A DNA stretch of 18,527 bases from JAGOSA01 sp043718505 (GCA_043718505.1 JAYSVN010000025.1:1-18527); one strand, 5' to 3'; shown: positions 7,101 to 13,468, counted from the first letter of the stretch. Made by a program: numbers and translations. The notes: generated by a model not told the origin, from the sequence alone.

Positions 7101-7123
7101 AAATCGCCGAAAGGCGGTTTTTT
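7101..7123 (+). terminator. Intrinsic terminator after the S1 gene
   Basis: Stem 7101-7108 with 7113-7120 (8 bp including one G-U pair), a GAAA tetraloop, and six T (7118-7123), beginning 8 bases after the stop codon. Confidence 0.85.
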
Positions 7124-7160
7124 GTTTATAGTAAAAGTGGCAAAATAAAAATTGATTAAG

Positions 7161-7601
7161 ATGAAAGTTGAATTTCGGAAATTTTATATACTCATTTGGT
7201 CTGATCGACTAGTGCGAATTGTCGGCAGCTGGATCGGACTTGGCAAAGAAGCTTATGCTTTTGCTTTTTGGCCGATCCTCGGGATAAGAAAATCATTGCA
7301 ACATCATCCTGTTATTCCTGAACTTATCAACCATGAAAAAATTCACTTAAGGCAGCAAATTGAATTGTTGCATATTTTTGCGCTTCTCCTTTATATATTT
7401 GAATTTCTATACGCTCGTCTTATTTTAAGACTTAAAAAGAAAGATGCTTATTACTGGACTGCCGCAGAACAGGAGGCGCATCGTAATGCCATGAATTTGA
7501 ATTACTTAAAAAAGCGAAAGCCTTATGCGATTTTACGATATATAAAAGACAAGAAAAAGCTTTCTCGCGGACCAGTCGGAGAACTTATTATTCTCGATTA
7601 A
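7161..7601 (+). CDS. Putative membrane metallopeptidase-like protein (HEKIH motif)
   Basis: 146 residues. An HExxH zinc motif, HEKIH, lies at 58-62 within PELINHEKIHLRQQIELL, followed by a hydrophobic helix (~68-90). A possible third zinc ligand lies in AAEQEAHRN (E103 or E105). This order (HExxH, a membrane helix, then a Glu-rich ExEA segment) resembles small metallopeptidase-like proteins known from other bacteria, although I cannot name the family. The N-terminal ~45 residues are aromatic-rich and may touch the membrane. The C-terminus is very basic (KKRKP, KDKKK). A TTG three codons upstream also opens the frame, but ATG 7161 is preferred. The substrate is unknown, and loss of peptidase activity cannot be excluded from sequence alone. 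Confidence 0.68.
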   Translation: MKVEFRKFYILIWSDRLVRIVGSWIGLGKEAYAFAFWPILGIRKSLQHHPVIPELINHEKIHLRQQIELLHIFALLLYIFEFLYARLILRLKKKDAYYWTAAEQEAHRNAMNLNYLKKRKPYAILRYIKDKKKLSRGPVGELIILD

Positions 7602-7603
7602 TT

Positions 7604-7632
7604 TTGACAAAACTGCTTATACAGCGTAAGGT
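7604..7632 (+). promoter_or_regulatory. Possible promoter with perfect -35 box
   Basis: TTGACA (7604-7609) lies just upstream of the one-TM protein gene. At 17 bases the -10 would be TAAGGT (7627-7632), only 3 of 6 to consensus and touching the ATG at 7633. TATACA at 7618-7623 is a better -10 but only 8 bases away. If TAAGGT is used, the mRNA would start inside the first codons and the in-frame ATG at 7648 would be the true start. Confidence 0.35.
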
Positions 7633-8058
7633 ATGAAAAAACTGAATATGGAAACAATACAGCACGAAACTTGGGTACGAATTGGGTTTGACGTTGTGAT
7701 CATAGCACTTTTGGTCGGATGCTCCTTTGCCTATCTACTCAAAAAACATTACCAACTAAAAGAGCGAGTTGATTTTATTTATTATCCAAAGTCCACGATT
7801 AATGATTTTGATCTTGGTGCGGAACTAATAATTCATAAAGTTGAACTTAAGAAAAAGGTGGCAGTCGTTGAAGAAGTGCGCCACTTGAATGCCGGAGTAA
7901 TTGATCCCGATCGTAGGCAAAAAATTAGACTCTGTGACTATACTGGAATAAGCAAGCTACAGAAAGGCAAAAGATATGTTATCGATAAAGCAGATGGCGG
8001 ATTCTACTTATGCCCGGTCAAAGAGAGTGAATTCAATAATACAAACACAAAAATATAA
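7633..8058 (+). CDS. Single-pass membrane protein of unknown function (141 aa)
   Basis: One membrane helix at about 18-36 (FDVVIIALLVGCSFAYLL) followed by a basic KKHYQLKER stretch, then a soluble domain of ~100 residues with charged and beta-like segments, ending in NNTNTKI. The topology is probably N-out with the main domain in the cytoplasm, judging by the positive charges after the helix. No family is recognised. It starts 31 bases after the HEKIH protein and ends in a terminator shared with pth. The start could also be ATG 7648 (codon 6). Confidence 0.68.
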   Translation: MKKLNMETIQHETWVRIGFDVVIIALLVGCSFAYLLKKHYQLKERVDFIYYPKSTINDFDLGAELIIHKVELKKKVAVVEEVRHLNAGVIDPDRRQKIRLCDYTGISKLQKGKRYVIDKADGGFYLCPVKESEFNNTNTKI

Positions 8059-8079
8059 TCCCCGTTTCGGGGATTTTTT
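8057..8079. terminator. Terminator between convergent genes
   Basis: Stem 8057-8064 with 8068-8075 (GC core TCCCCG/CGGGGA) and a TTT loop, followed on the plus strand by six T (8074-8079). It overlaps the stop codons of both the plus-strand one-TM protein gene and the minus-strand pth gene. It works best for plus-strand transcripts; the minus-strand tail is only AT-rich. Confidence 0.8.
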
Positions 8080-8668
8080 AATCGTTATACATCGACATGG
8101 CTTTCTCGCGGCTTTCTGAAACCATAACTTCAAGCGCCTCACTTGCGCGTTTCCAGACTTTTTTTAGCTCAGCCATATCGTTATCACGGAATTTAGTCAT
8201 TAAGAATTTAATAATCTTGTCTTCGCCAGTTGGTTTTTTGGCAATACCTTTTGGTGTATGCGGCGAAACACCCATACGAATACGCGGAAAGGCTTCAGAT
8301 TTTACGGCTTTGATAATCGAAGCCAGGCCATTATGTCCGCCGGCACTGCGATTAAAAGAAATTTTCATTTTGCCGACCGGCAAATCAAGATCATCATAAA
8401 TTACGCACAAAGATTCGAGGGCTTTTTTGGAAAGTAAAAGCGGCCGCACGGAGTTGCCGGAATTATTCATAAATGTCTCAGGATTAATGAGTATAACTTT
8501 TTTGCCACCGAGACTTCCGGTTGCTGTCCGAGCTTTAAGTTTTTTATCATCTTTCCAGTCAGCAAAATCATGCTTGTTAGCGAGGTGTTCCAAAAAACTA
8601 CGGCCCGTATTATGCCTGCTGCCCTCATATTCTTTTCCTGGATTCCCAAGCCCGACTATGTAAAACAT
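8078..8668 (-). CDS. pth: Peptidyl-tRNA hydrolase
   Basis: Cuts peptidyl-tRNA released early from ribosomes and so recycles tRNA. At 196 residues it has normal length and all expected active-site residues: N9 in GLGNPG, catalytic H19 in RHNTG, N68 in NPETFMNNSG, D92 in YDDLDLPVG and N113 in AGGHNG (E. coli numbers N10, H20, N68, D93, N114). The GLGNPGKEYEGSRHNTG start is typical. The ATG at 8668 is 6 bases after a perfect TATAAT box, so a leaderless mRNA is likely. It is divergent from lepB, with the inverted-repeat element between them. Confidence 0.96.
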   Translation of the reverse strand: MFYIVGLGNPGKEYEGSRHNTGRSFLEHLANKHDFADWKDDKKLKARTATGSLGGKKVILINPETFMNNSGNSVRPLLLSKKALESLCVIYDDLDLPVGKMKISFNRSAGGHNGLASIIKAVKSEAFPRIRMGVSPHTPKGIAKKPTGEDKIIKFLMTKFRDNDMAELKKVWKRASEALEVMVSESREKAMSMYND

Positions 8669-8674
8669 GTGGTG

Positions 8675-8702
8675 ATTATAAGTTATTTAGTGTCTCTTGC
8701 AA
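8675..8702 (-). promoter_or_regulatory. pth promoter, leaderless spacing
   Basis: Minus-strand TATAAT (8675-8680), a 16-base spacer and TTGCAA (8697-8702). The -35 box lies inside the left arm of the inverted repeat. The -10 ends 6 bases before the pth ATG. Confidence 0.7.
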
Positions 8703-8815
8703 AATATATGTATTGAGAGACATCCGCAGGACGACGGTCCGAGGACTAGGAAATTTCTAGCAAGAAATTTCCGCGTCTCGAAATACATATATTTTGCAAG
8801 AGGCGCTATTTTTTA
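8690..8815 (+). ncRNA. Long inverted repeat with T run: candidate structured RNA
   Basis: The arms 8694-8714 and 8782-8802 are perfect inverted repeats of 21 bases. As RNA the stem extends outward by four pairs (8690-8693 with 8803-8806, two of them G-U). Inward, a GA/GA 2x2 loop leads to a 5-bp GAGAC/GTCTC helix (8717-8721 with 8775-8779). The interior holds a 4-bp hairpin (8729-8740) and a perfect 10-bp hairpin with an AGCA loop (8749-8758 with 8763-8772). Six T follow (8809-8814). On the plus strand TATAAG (8678-8683) would place a transcription start near 8690, the first base of the stem, but no -35 box is seen. It is either an independent small RNA with its own terminator or a palindromic mobile remnant. 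It matches no known RNA class that I can confirm. Confidence 0.5.
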
Positions 8816-8837
8816 TAAAGCACCACACGGCACCCCA

Positions 8838-8866
8838 TTGTGTCAATTCAAACCATCCTGTACAAT
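8838..8866 (+). promoter_or_regulatory. lepB promoter, leaderless spacing
   Basis: TTGTGT (8838-8843), a 17-base spacer and TACAAT (8861-8866, 5 of 6). The -10 box ends 7 bases before the ATG at 8874, so the mRNA would begin at or one base before that ATG. Confidence 0.65.
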
Positions 8867-8873
8867 TGCATCA

Positions 8874-9458
8874 ATGGAAACTGATGACGGTACAATTATT
8901 AATCCCAAAAGAAAGGGAGCGTTTATCTGGGACCTGATTAAATTCTGTCTCATCTCACTTGCCATCGTTTTGCCATTCCGTCTCTTTATTGCTCAACCAT
9001 TTATCGTCTCCGGTAAATCAATGTACCCGACATTTGATGATAAGCAGTACCTCATTGTTGATGAATTAACCTACCATCTCGAAAGCCCAAAGCGCGGCGA
9101 TGTTATTATCTTCCGCTTCCCTAACAATCAGAGGGAATACTTTATAAAACGCATTATCGGTTTGCCTAGTGATACTATTGAAATTACCGGTGGTAAAATA
9201 AAAATAAGTAATCCCGCACACACAGATGGTTTTTTCCTGGATGAATCTTATCTTGACGGCAAGCTTTCTGATATGGCACCGGTAGAACTTTCTGATGAAG
9301 ACTACTTTGTCATGGGCGATAATCGTGAAGCCAGTTATGATTCACGCGCCTGGGGCAAACTTCACAAAGATATGATTATCGGCAGAGCTTTCGTGCGATT
9401 AGTACCATTTAAAGAAGCAGGTCTTTTCCCTGGCAAACAGCAATATACAAATGAGTAA
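8874..9458 (+). CDS. lepB: Signal peptidase I
   Basis: Removes signal peptides from exported proteins at the outer face of the membrane. 194 residues from the ATG at 8874: a membrane helix at ~20-42, catalytic Ser49 in SGKSMYPTF, general base Lys92 in YFIKRIIGLP, and the conserved box GDN-R-SYDSR near the end (FVMGDNREASYDSR). The frame is open 59 codons further upstream to 8697, but that part crosses the inverted repeat and the promoter and has no family similarity, so the shorter start is chosen. Its last 8 bases overlap hisS, which implies coupled translation. With one N-terminal helix and a compact body it resembles Gram-positive-type SipS enzymes. Confidence 0.95.
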   Translation: METDDGTIINPKRKGAFIWDLIKFCLISLAIVLPFRLFIAQPFIVSGKSMYPTFDDKQYLIVDELTYHLESPKRGDVIIFRFPNNQREYFIKRIIGLPSDTIEITGGKIKISNPAHTDGFFLDESYLDGKLSDMAPVELSDEDYFVMGDNREASYDSRAWGKLHKDMIIGRAFVRLVPFKEAGLFPGKQQYTNE

Positions 9459-10737
9459 AAAAGAAACGGTTCAGAAGAAGGACATTCAGACATTAAAAGG
9501 CATGAGGGATCTCCTCGCTGATGATTTTTTTAATTTACAGGGCTTTTATGACAAAGCTCAGGAAATTGCTCTTTACTACGGTTTCAAACCAATTGAAACA
9601 CCTATTCTTGAATCTGAAGAAATTTGGACAACTTCAATTGGTGAAGGCACAGACATTGTCGATAAAGAAATGTACGCTTTTCGCACCAAGGGTGGTGACC
9701 GTATCGCAATGCGCCCCGAGCAAACTGCGCCAATTGTGAGAGCATATATGGAACACGGCATGCAATCCGAGCCGCAGCCTGTCATGCTCTACCACTATGG
9801 TCCGGTTTTTCGCCATGATAATCCGCAAGCCGGTCGTTACCGCCAGTTCTACCAGTTTGACCTTGATATTTTGGGTTCAGAAAAATCAATCAACGATGCC
9901 CTCGTAATTAAAACTGCCTGGACCATTCTTGAAGACTCCGGTGCAACTGATCTCATGGTTGATATTAATTCTATCGGCGATAAAGAATGCCGCTCACATT
10001 ACGTCCGCGAACTCACCAATTACTATAAAAAACATATAAATGATCTTGGTCCGATTGATCGCGAGCGCCTGAAAAATAATCCGCTTCGTATCCTGGACTC
10101 CAAAGATGAAAAAACAATTGCCATCAACGAACACGCACCGGATGCTGTTTCCTATCTTTGTTCAAGCTGTAAAAAACACTTTAAAGAAGTGCTTGAGTAT
10201 CTCGAGAGCATGGGTATTCCGTATAGAATGAATAAGTACCTTGTTCGTGGACTCTCATACTACACTCGAACTGTTTTTGAAATTATTACAACAGTCGAAG
10301 ACAAACCGCTCACAATTTGTGGTGGTGGTCGCTATGATTACCTCGGTCGTGAACTCGGCAGCAAGAAAGACATTCCGGCTGTTGGTGTTTCTTTTGGGGT
10401 GGACCGCCTCCTCATGCAGCCATGGTACAAGAAACATCCGCCACGCGTTCTCAAAAAGGCCAGAATGTATTTTATTCAGCTCGGTATGGAAGCAAAGCTT
10501 AAGAGTCTCGGTGTAATCGATATTCTTCGCAAAGCACATATGCCTATTTGCCAGTCGCTGTCAAAAGATTCTCTCGGTGCTCAGCTTGGCTATGCCGAAA
10601 AACTTGGTGTGCCGTATGCCATTATCTTTGGCCAGAAAGAAGCTATCGAAAATGCGGTTATCGTCCGTGACATGAAAACTCGATCACAAAAAACAGTTAA
10701 ACAAAAAGATTTGGCACAATATCTTAAGGAACTTTAA
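9451..10737 (+). CDS. hisS: Histidyl-tRNA synthetase
   Basis: Charges tRNA-His with histidine. 428 residues of class II layout: GMRDLLADDF near the N-terminus, motif 2 YHYGPVFRHDNPQAGRYRQF (114-133), a histidine-binding region LVRGLSYYTRTVFEI (264-278), GGGRYDYLG (291-299) and motif 3 AVGVSFGVDRLL (310-321), then an anticodon-binding domain to the end. Two features differ from the E. coli-like pattern. QFYQFDLDILG replaces QxHQxGxExxG, putting Asp where E. coli has Glu131 and resembling archaeal/eukaryotic FYQCDFD-type enzymes. LVRGLSYY has Ser where Asp is nearly universal. Both are worth noting but do not suggest loss of function. It overlaps lepB by 8 bases; def follows after 30 bases. Confidence 0.95.
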   Translation: MSKKETVQKKDIQTLKGMRDLLADDFFNLQGFYDKAQEIALYYGFKPIETPILESEEIWTTSIGEGTDIVDKEMYAFRTKGGDRIAMRPEQTAPIVRAYMEHGMQSEPQPVMLYHYGPVFRHDNPQAGRYRQFYQFDLDILGSEKSINDALVIKTAWTILEDSGATDLMVDINSIGDKECRSHYVRELTNYYKKHINDLGPIDRERLKNNPLRILDSKDEKTIAINEHAPDAVSYLCSSCKKHFKEVLEYLESMGIPYRMNKYLVRGLSYYTRTVFEIITTVEDKPLTICGGGRYDYLGRELGSKKDIPAVGVSFGVDRLLMQPWYKKHPPRVLKKARMYFIQLGMEAKLKSLGVIDILRKAHMPICQSLSKDSLGAQLGYAEKLGVPYAIIFGQKEAIENAVIVRDMKTRSQKTVKQKDLAQYLKEL

Positions 10738-10767
10738 TATAAGATTTTAATTTGTAACGTTTGATCA

Positions 10768-11298
10768 ATGGTTAAAATCCTTCAAAAAGACAGCCTGGTG
10801 CTTCGCAAAATTGCTAAACCTGTTAGTAAAAGCGAATTTGACACGAAGGCCCTCAAAAAAATTGTAGCCGATATGACAGAAGCACTTGAACGTGAAGATG
10901 ACGGTGTAGCCATCGCTGCACCGCAAATTGCTATTTCGAAACGGATTTTTGTTATCTCTCATCGCGCTTTTGAAGCCAGTGGAAAAGCTTCTGCCCGAGA
11001 CAAAAAACCGACTGATCTTGTCTGCATCAATCCTGAAATTATATCCATGTCGAAAGACCGAAAACTTGTTCCGGAAGGCTGCCTCTCTGTCCGTTGGTTA
11101 TATGGTAATACCCGCCGGGCTTCGCGCGCCAAAATGAAAGCCCACGATATTACCGGCAAAGAATATATAATTGCCGGAACAGGACTTTTGGCTCAAATTT
11201 TTCAACATGAAGTTGATCACTTAAACGGCATACTCTTCACCGACCACGCCAAAGACGTTCAGGATATGCCGCCTTCAAGTCTAACGAAGTCACGTTAA
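10768..11298 (+). CDS. def: Peptide deformylase
   Basis: Removes the formyl group from the N-terminal Met of new proteins, using a bound metal. 176 residues with all three motifs: motif 1 GVAIAAPQ (46-53), motif 2 EGCLS (103-107, metal ligand C105) and motif 3 QHEVDHL (146-152; ligands H147 and H151, catalytic E148). Motif 1 has Ala where the second Gly of GxGxAAxQ is usual. An insertion-like, Lys/Ala-rich stretch (about 68-82) sits between motifs 1 and 2. It follows hisS by 30 bases and precedes fmt by 42; pairing with fmt is a classic arrangement that couples formylation and deformylation. Confidence 0.95.
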   Translation: MVKILQKDSLVLRKIAKPVSKSEFDTKALKKIVADMTEALEREDDGVAIAAPQIAISKRIFVISHRAFEASGKASARDKKPTDLVCINPEIISMSKDRKLVPEGCLSVRWLYGNTRRASRAKMKAHDITGKEYIIAGTGLLAQIFQHEVDHLNGILFTDHAKDVQDMPPSSLTKSR

Positions 11299-11340
11299 GC
11301 CGCGATAAAAGAAAGTTAAAATATTTATGAAATTAGGCTT

Positions 11341-12219
11341 ATGAAATTCATTTTTTTTGGCACACCAAAAGAAGCCGTGCTCGTGCTCAATAGATTGAAA
11401 GCTCGGGATTTTTTGCCTGCTCTCGTTGTAACTGCTCCTGACAGGCCGGCCGGCCGAGGACTGAACATGGAAGAAAGTCCTGTGGCACTTTGGGCAAAGG
11501 AACATAATATTCCAGTATATAAACCCGAAAGTTTAAAAAACGAAGAAACAATTACCATAATCAAGAATGCCGAATTCGATCTCGGTATTGTCTTTGCGTA
11601 TGGCAAAATTATTCCGCAATCTATACTCGATATTCCGAAAAAAGGCACACTAAACATTCACCCTTCGCTTTTACCACTATATCGTGGCCCGGCACCAGTT
11701 GAAGGTGCAATCCTGGCTGGTGAAAATGAAACCGGTGTTTCAATTATGGTACTGGACAGCCAAATGGATCATGGACCAATTTTGGCCCAGGAAAAAATTA
11801 CTATTTCCAATCAAGCACCAAACGGTAGCCAGAAAGATAGCAATAGCGAAGAAACAGTTCCTGTTATTTTGAAGAAATTAGTTACCATCGGCGCTGAAAA
11901 ATTAGCTGCGATTTTGCCTGATTTTCTTTCGGGAAAATTAAAGGCACAGGAGCAGGATCACGACAAAGCAACATACACTAAAAAAATTACAAAATCAGAC
12001 GGAGAAATACGACTGACTGACGATCCTGTAGAACTGTACAAAAAATATCGCGCATATTACGGCTGGCCGGGCCTCTTCTTTTTTGAACAAGTTACAGACA
12101 AAAAAACTAGAGTAATTATAAAAAAAGCTCGTTTTGAAAACGGACAATTTATAATCGAAAGAGTATTACCTGAAGGCAAAAAAGAAATTAACTACAATGA
12201 TTACTCGCGTAGTAAATAA
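11341..12219 (+). CDS. fmt: Methionyl-tRNA formyltransferase
   Basis: Transfers formyl from 10-formyl-tetrahydrofolate to initiator Met-tRNA. 292 residues, slightly short for the family (about 315 in E. coli). Active-site residues are N105 and H107 in LNIHPSLLPLYRGPAP and D143 in MVLDSQMDHGPIL, equal to N106, H108 and D144 of E. coli. The N-terminus FFGTPKEAV is typical. The C-terminal tRNA-binding OB-fold (~205-292) is present but shortened. A possible mini-frame of five codons (11328-11344, ATG AAA TTA GGC TTA TGA) ends by overlapping the fmt ATG in an ATGA arrangement. It is last in lepB-hisS-def-fmt; a terminator follows. Confidence 0.94.
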   Translation: MKFIFFGTPKEAVLVLNRLKARDFLPALVVTAPDRPAGRGLNMEESPVALWAKEHNIPVYKPESLKNEETITIIKNAEFDLGIVFAYGKIIPQSILDIPKKGTLNIHPSLLPLYRGPAPVEGAILAGENETGVSIMVLDSQMDHGPILAQEKITISNQAPNGSQKDSNSEETVPVILKKLVTIGAEKLAAILPDFLSGKLKAQEQDHDKATYTKKITKSDGEIRLTDDPVELYKKYRAYYGWPGLFFFEQVTDKKTRVIIKKARFENGQFIIERVLPEGKKEINYNDYSRSK

Positions 12220-12223
12220 AAAC

Positions 12224-12250
12224 AAATAGCGGCCAAAAGACCGCTATTTT
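12224..12250. terminator. Terminator after fmt, usable from both sides
   Basis: Perfect 9-bp stem AAATAGCGG/CCGCTATTT (12224-12232 with 12241-12249) with an 8-base loop. T run on the plus side (12247-12250) and an A-rich left flank that gives a T-rich tail on the minus strand, so it can also serve the minus-strand gene at 12269. Confidence 0.8.
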
Positions 12251-12268
12251 CATTACCTAATAAAACCT

Positions 12269-12460
12269 TTACTCATCTTTTTCACTGTTTGCCAAAACAG
12301 TGTCATTTGCTACCACCTTTCTTTTCGGTAGTTTTTTTGCAAAAATGCGAGTTAATTCGAGCGGAGAAAAAACAACATAGTGTTTTTTGTCTCCATTCTT
12401 CGTGCTGGAAGGAAATTCCCTGTGGATTGATGCTGCGTAAATGTCTCGCTGGTTACTCAT
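12269..12460 (-). CDS. Small charged protein of unknown function (63 aa)
   Basis: 63 residues starting MSNQRDIYAASIHREFPSS. It is rich in Lys, Arg, Glu and Ser, with no cysteine, membrane helix or signal peptide. No known family. It is supported as a real gene by a near-consensus promoter 53 bases upstream, by the shared terminator after its stop, and by the lack of any competing gene on the other strand. The predicted leader is about 46 bases with no Shine-Dalgarno sequence. Confidence 0.6.
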   Translation of the reverse strand: MSNQRDIYAASIHREFPSSTKNGDKKHYVVFSPLELTRIFAKKLPKRKVVANDTVLANSEKDE

Positions 12461-12512
12461 GTGTTCTGGTTTTTTAGGTTTCTATTTTATTAAATTAAAG
12501 AAATTGGCCCTC

Positions 12513-12540
12513 ATTATATCCTGGTGAGGCAAAAAGTCAA
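12513..12540 (-). promoter_or_regulatory. Strong promoter of the 63-aa gene
   Basis: Minus-strand TTGACT (12535-12540), a 16-base spacer and TATAAT (12513-12518). Predicted transcription start near 12506. Confidence 0.75.
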
Positions 12541-12587
12541 TATGCGTGCAAAGTCAATCCAGTACCAATTACTGATCTGTTTTTGGG

Positions 12588-13004
12588 CTATTTCTGTCCG
12601 CGACGAAAGCGTGCCGGAATCCTTCCTATGCGGCCTGGAATGCTTCCAATCCCCTTTAAAACATTCTTTACATGGTGAGCACCTCTTCGAAAAAGGGTCC
12701 GGGAACGCTCCTTATTGGCAATAATTTCACGCTCCAATTCTTCTCTGGCATCATCAATAGAGGCATAGAGATCGTCCTTGGTAGAAACGGCCCGAAAACG
12801 ATTGCCGCCATTTCTAATGGTAATTTCTGTCCTGAAAATATTACCGCCCTTATGGTGCTTAGTCGTCTGAGACAATTCTACGTCTACAATCGCACTATCC
12901 CTGGTCTCACCCAAAAGTTTCCCTAATGGCTCAATCCTCTTTTCGGCATAGCTTCGGATCGCCTCGGTGAGGACTATCGTCATTGCTTTAAAGTTGATGT
13001 TCAT
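12588..13004 (-). CDS. hpf: Ribosome hibernation promoting factor, short form with basic tail
   Basis: 138 residues from the ATG at 13004: MNINFKAMTIVLTEAIRSYA is the typical start of HPF/RaiA proteins, followed by the conserved core HKGGNIFRTEITIR and DDLYASIDDAREELEREI. These proteins bind the 30S decoding region when growth slows and keep ribosomes idle. The long-form C-terminal dimerisation domain is absent. Instead residues ~105-138 form an Arg/Gly-rich tail (RRGAHHVKN, PGRIGRIPARFRRGQK), which may bind rRNA. The frame is open up to 13088, but that extension precedes the TATAAT box at 13014-13019 and is not family-like. It is divergent from the secreted-protein gene at 13081. Confidence 0.88.
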   Translation of the reverse strand: MNINFKAMTIVLTEAIRSYAEKRIEPLGKLLGETRDSAIVDVELSQTTKHHKGGNIFRTEITIRNGGNRFRAVSTKDDLYASIDDAREELEREIIANKERSRTLFRRGAHHVKNVLKGIGSIPGRIGRIPARFRRGQK

Positions 13005-13013
13005 AATGATTTT

Positions 13014-13019
13014 ATTATA
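13014..13019 (-). promoter_or_regulatory. Consensus -10 box just before hpf
   Basis: Minus-strand TATAAT with 9 bases to the hpf ATG, so the leader would be about 3 bases. The -35 region is poor (CTGCGC at 17 bases). Confidence 0.55.
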
Positions 13020-13033
13020 ACCCTTTTCAGATA

Positions 13034-13063
13034 TTGGCGCAGTATTCCCTATTGCTTTATACT
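13034..13063 (+). promoter_or_regulatory. Possible promoter of the secreted four-cysteine protein
   Basis: TTGGCG (13034-13039), an 18-base spacer and TATACT (13058-13063, 5 of 6). Start expected near 13070, 11 bases before the ATG. It lies back to back with the hpf promoter. Confidence 0.45.
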
Positions 13064-13080
13064 GTTGCAAAACATGTACC

Positions 13081-13419
13081 ATGCACAAAATAATACTTCT
13101 CCTGTTTATTCCTTTGTTTTTTCAGACAAATCACATAATTGCACAGAAAAAACCTAAGCATCGCCAAAATACATATTCAATACGAATTGTAAATCCATAC
13201 GGTACATGCGGCATGAAAGTGACCAGTAATTGCTACGAGGTTTGGAAATATATTGACGATGCCGGCTGGCAAAAGAAGCCCATGCGTAAATATCCTTTCA
13301 GATGCGGAAAACCGATTTATGGTCCATGTAGATATGATTCCTACGGGAATACGTTACCCCGCCTTGTCATCGGTTATACTTGGTGGAACGGATTTGCAGA
13401 TGTAAATGTTTATTTTTAG
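13081..13419 (+). CDS. Small secreted protein with four cysteines (112 aa)
   Basis: The N-terminus MHKIILLLFIPLFFQTNHIIAQ is a signal peptide with probable cleavage after AQ at about residue 22 or just before it. The mature ~90 residues are basic and aromatic, with cysteines C43, C51, C75 and C83 that could form two disulfides, and end WNGFADVNVYF. Its expected location is outside the cell or at the surface. I do not recognise the family; the signal sequence and aromatic mature part look like small exported proteins of Bacteroidetes, so transfer is possible but unproven. It is one of the few exported proteins in the window and would depend on a signal peptidase such as lepB. Confidence 0.72.
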   Translation: MHKIILLLFIPLFFQTNHIIAQKKPKHRQNTYSIRIVNPYGTCGMKVTSNCYEVWKYIDDAGWQKKPMRKYPFRCGKPIYGPCRYDSYGNTLPRLVIGYTWWNGFADVNVYF

Positions 13420-13438
13420 AAAATCAAAGTAACAAATC

Positions 13439-13468
13439 AAAAAGGCGCCCTTACAGCGCCTTTTTTTT
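13439..13468. terminator. Terminator between convergent small genes
   Basis: Perfect 10-bp stem AAAAAGGCGC/GCGCCTTTTT (13439-13448 with 13456-13465), 7-base loop and eight T on the plus strand (13461-13468). The A-rich left arm also gives a T run for the minus-strand gene ending at 13492. Confidence 0.88.

Noticed and set aside
7152..7160. TTG start for the HEKIH protein.
   Set aside because: An ATG three codons later is a normal start and no ribosome-binding site supports the TTG.
7604..7623. TTGACA with TATACA as a promoter pair.
   Set aside because: The spacing is only 8 bases, far from the usual 16-18.
8721..8780. The CCGCAGGACGACGG stretch and GCAAG loop recall parts of the twister-sister ribozyme.
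   Set aside because: The expected C-A cleavage step is missing, and GGAC/GTCC pair with each other here instead of forming the ribozyme's split helices. Similarity is from memory and short.
8690..8806. Signal recognition particle RNA, 6S RNA or hammerhead ribozyme for the same element.
   Set aside because: No GGAAGGAAGCAG-type SRP loop, no CUGAUGA/GAAA hammerhead core, and the element is too short and too branched for 6S RNA.
8697..8873. N-terminal extension of 59 residues on signal peptidase I.
   Set aside because: It crosses the inverted repeat and the promoter, lacks family similarity, and the -10 box at 8861-8866 places the transcript start at the ATG at 8874.
13005..13088. Extension of the hibernation factor to the ATG at 13088.
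   Set aside because: It includes the TATAAT box and has no HPF similarity; the family start MNINFKAM is at 13004.
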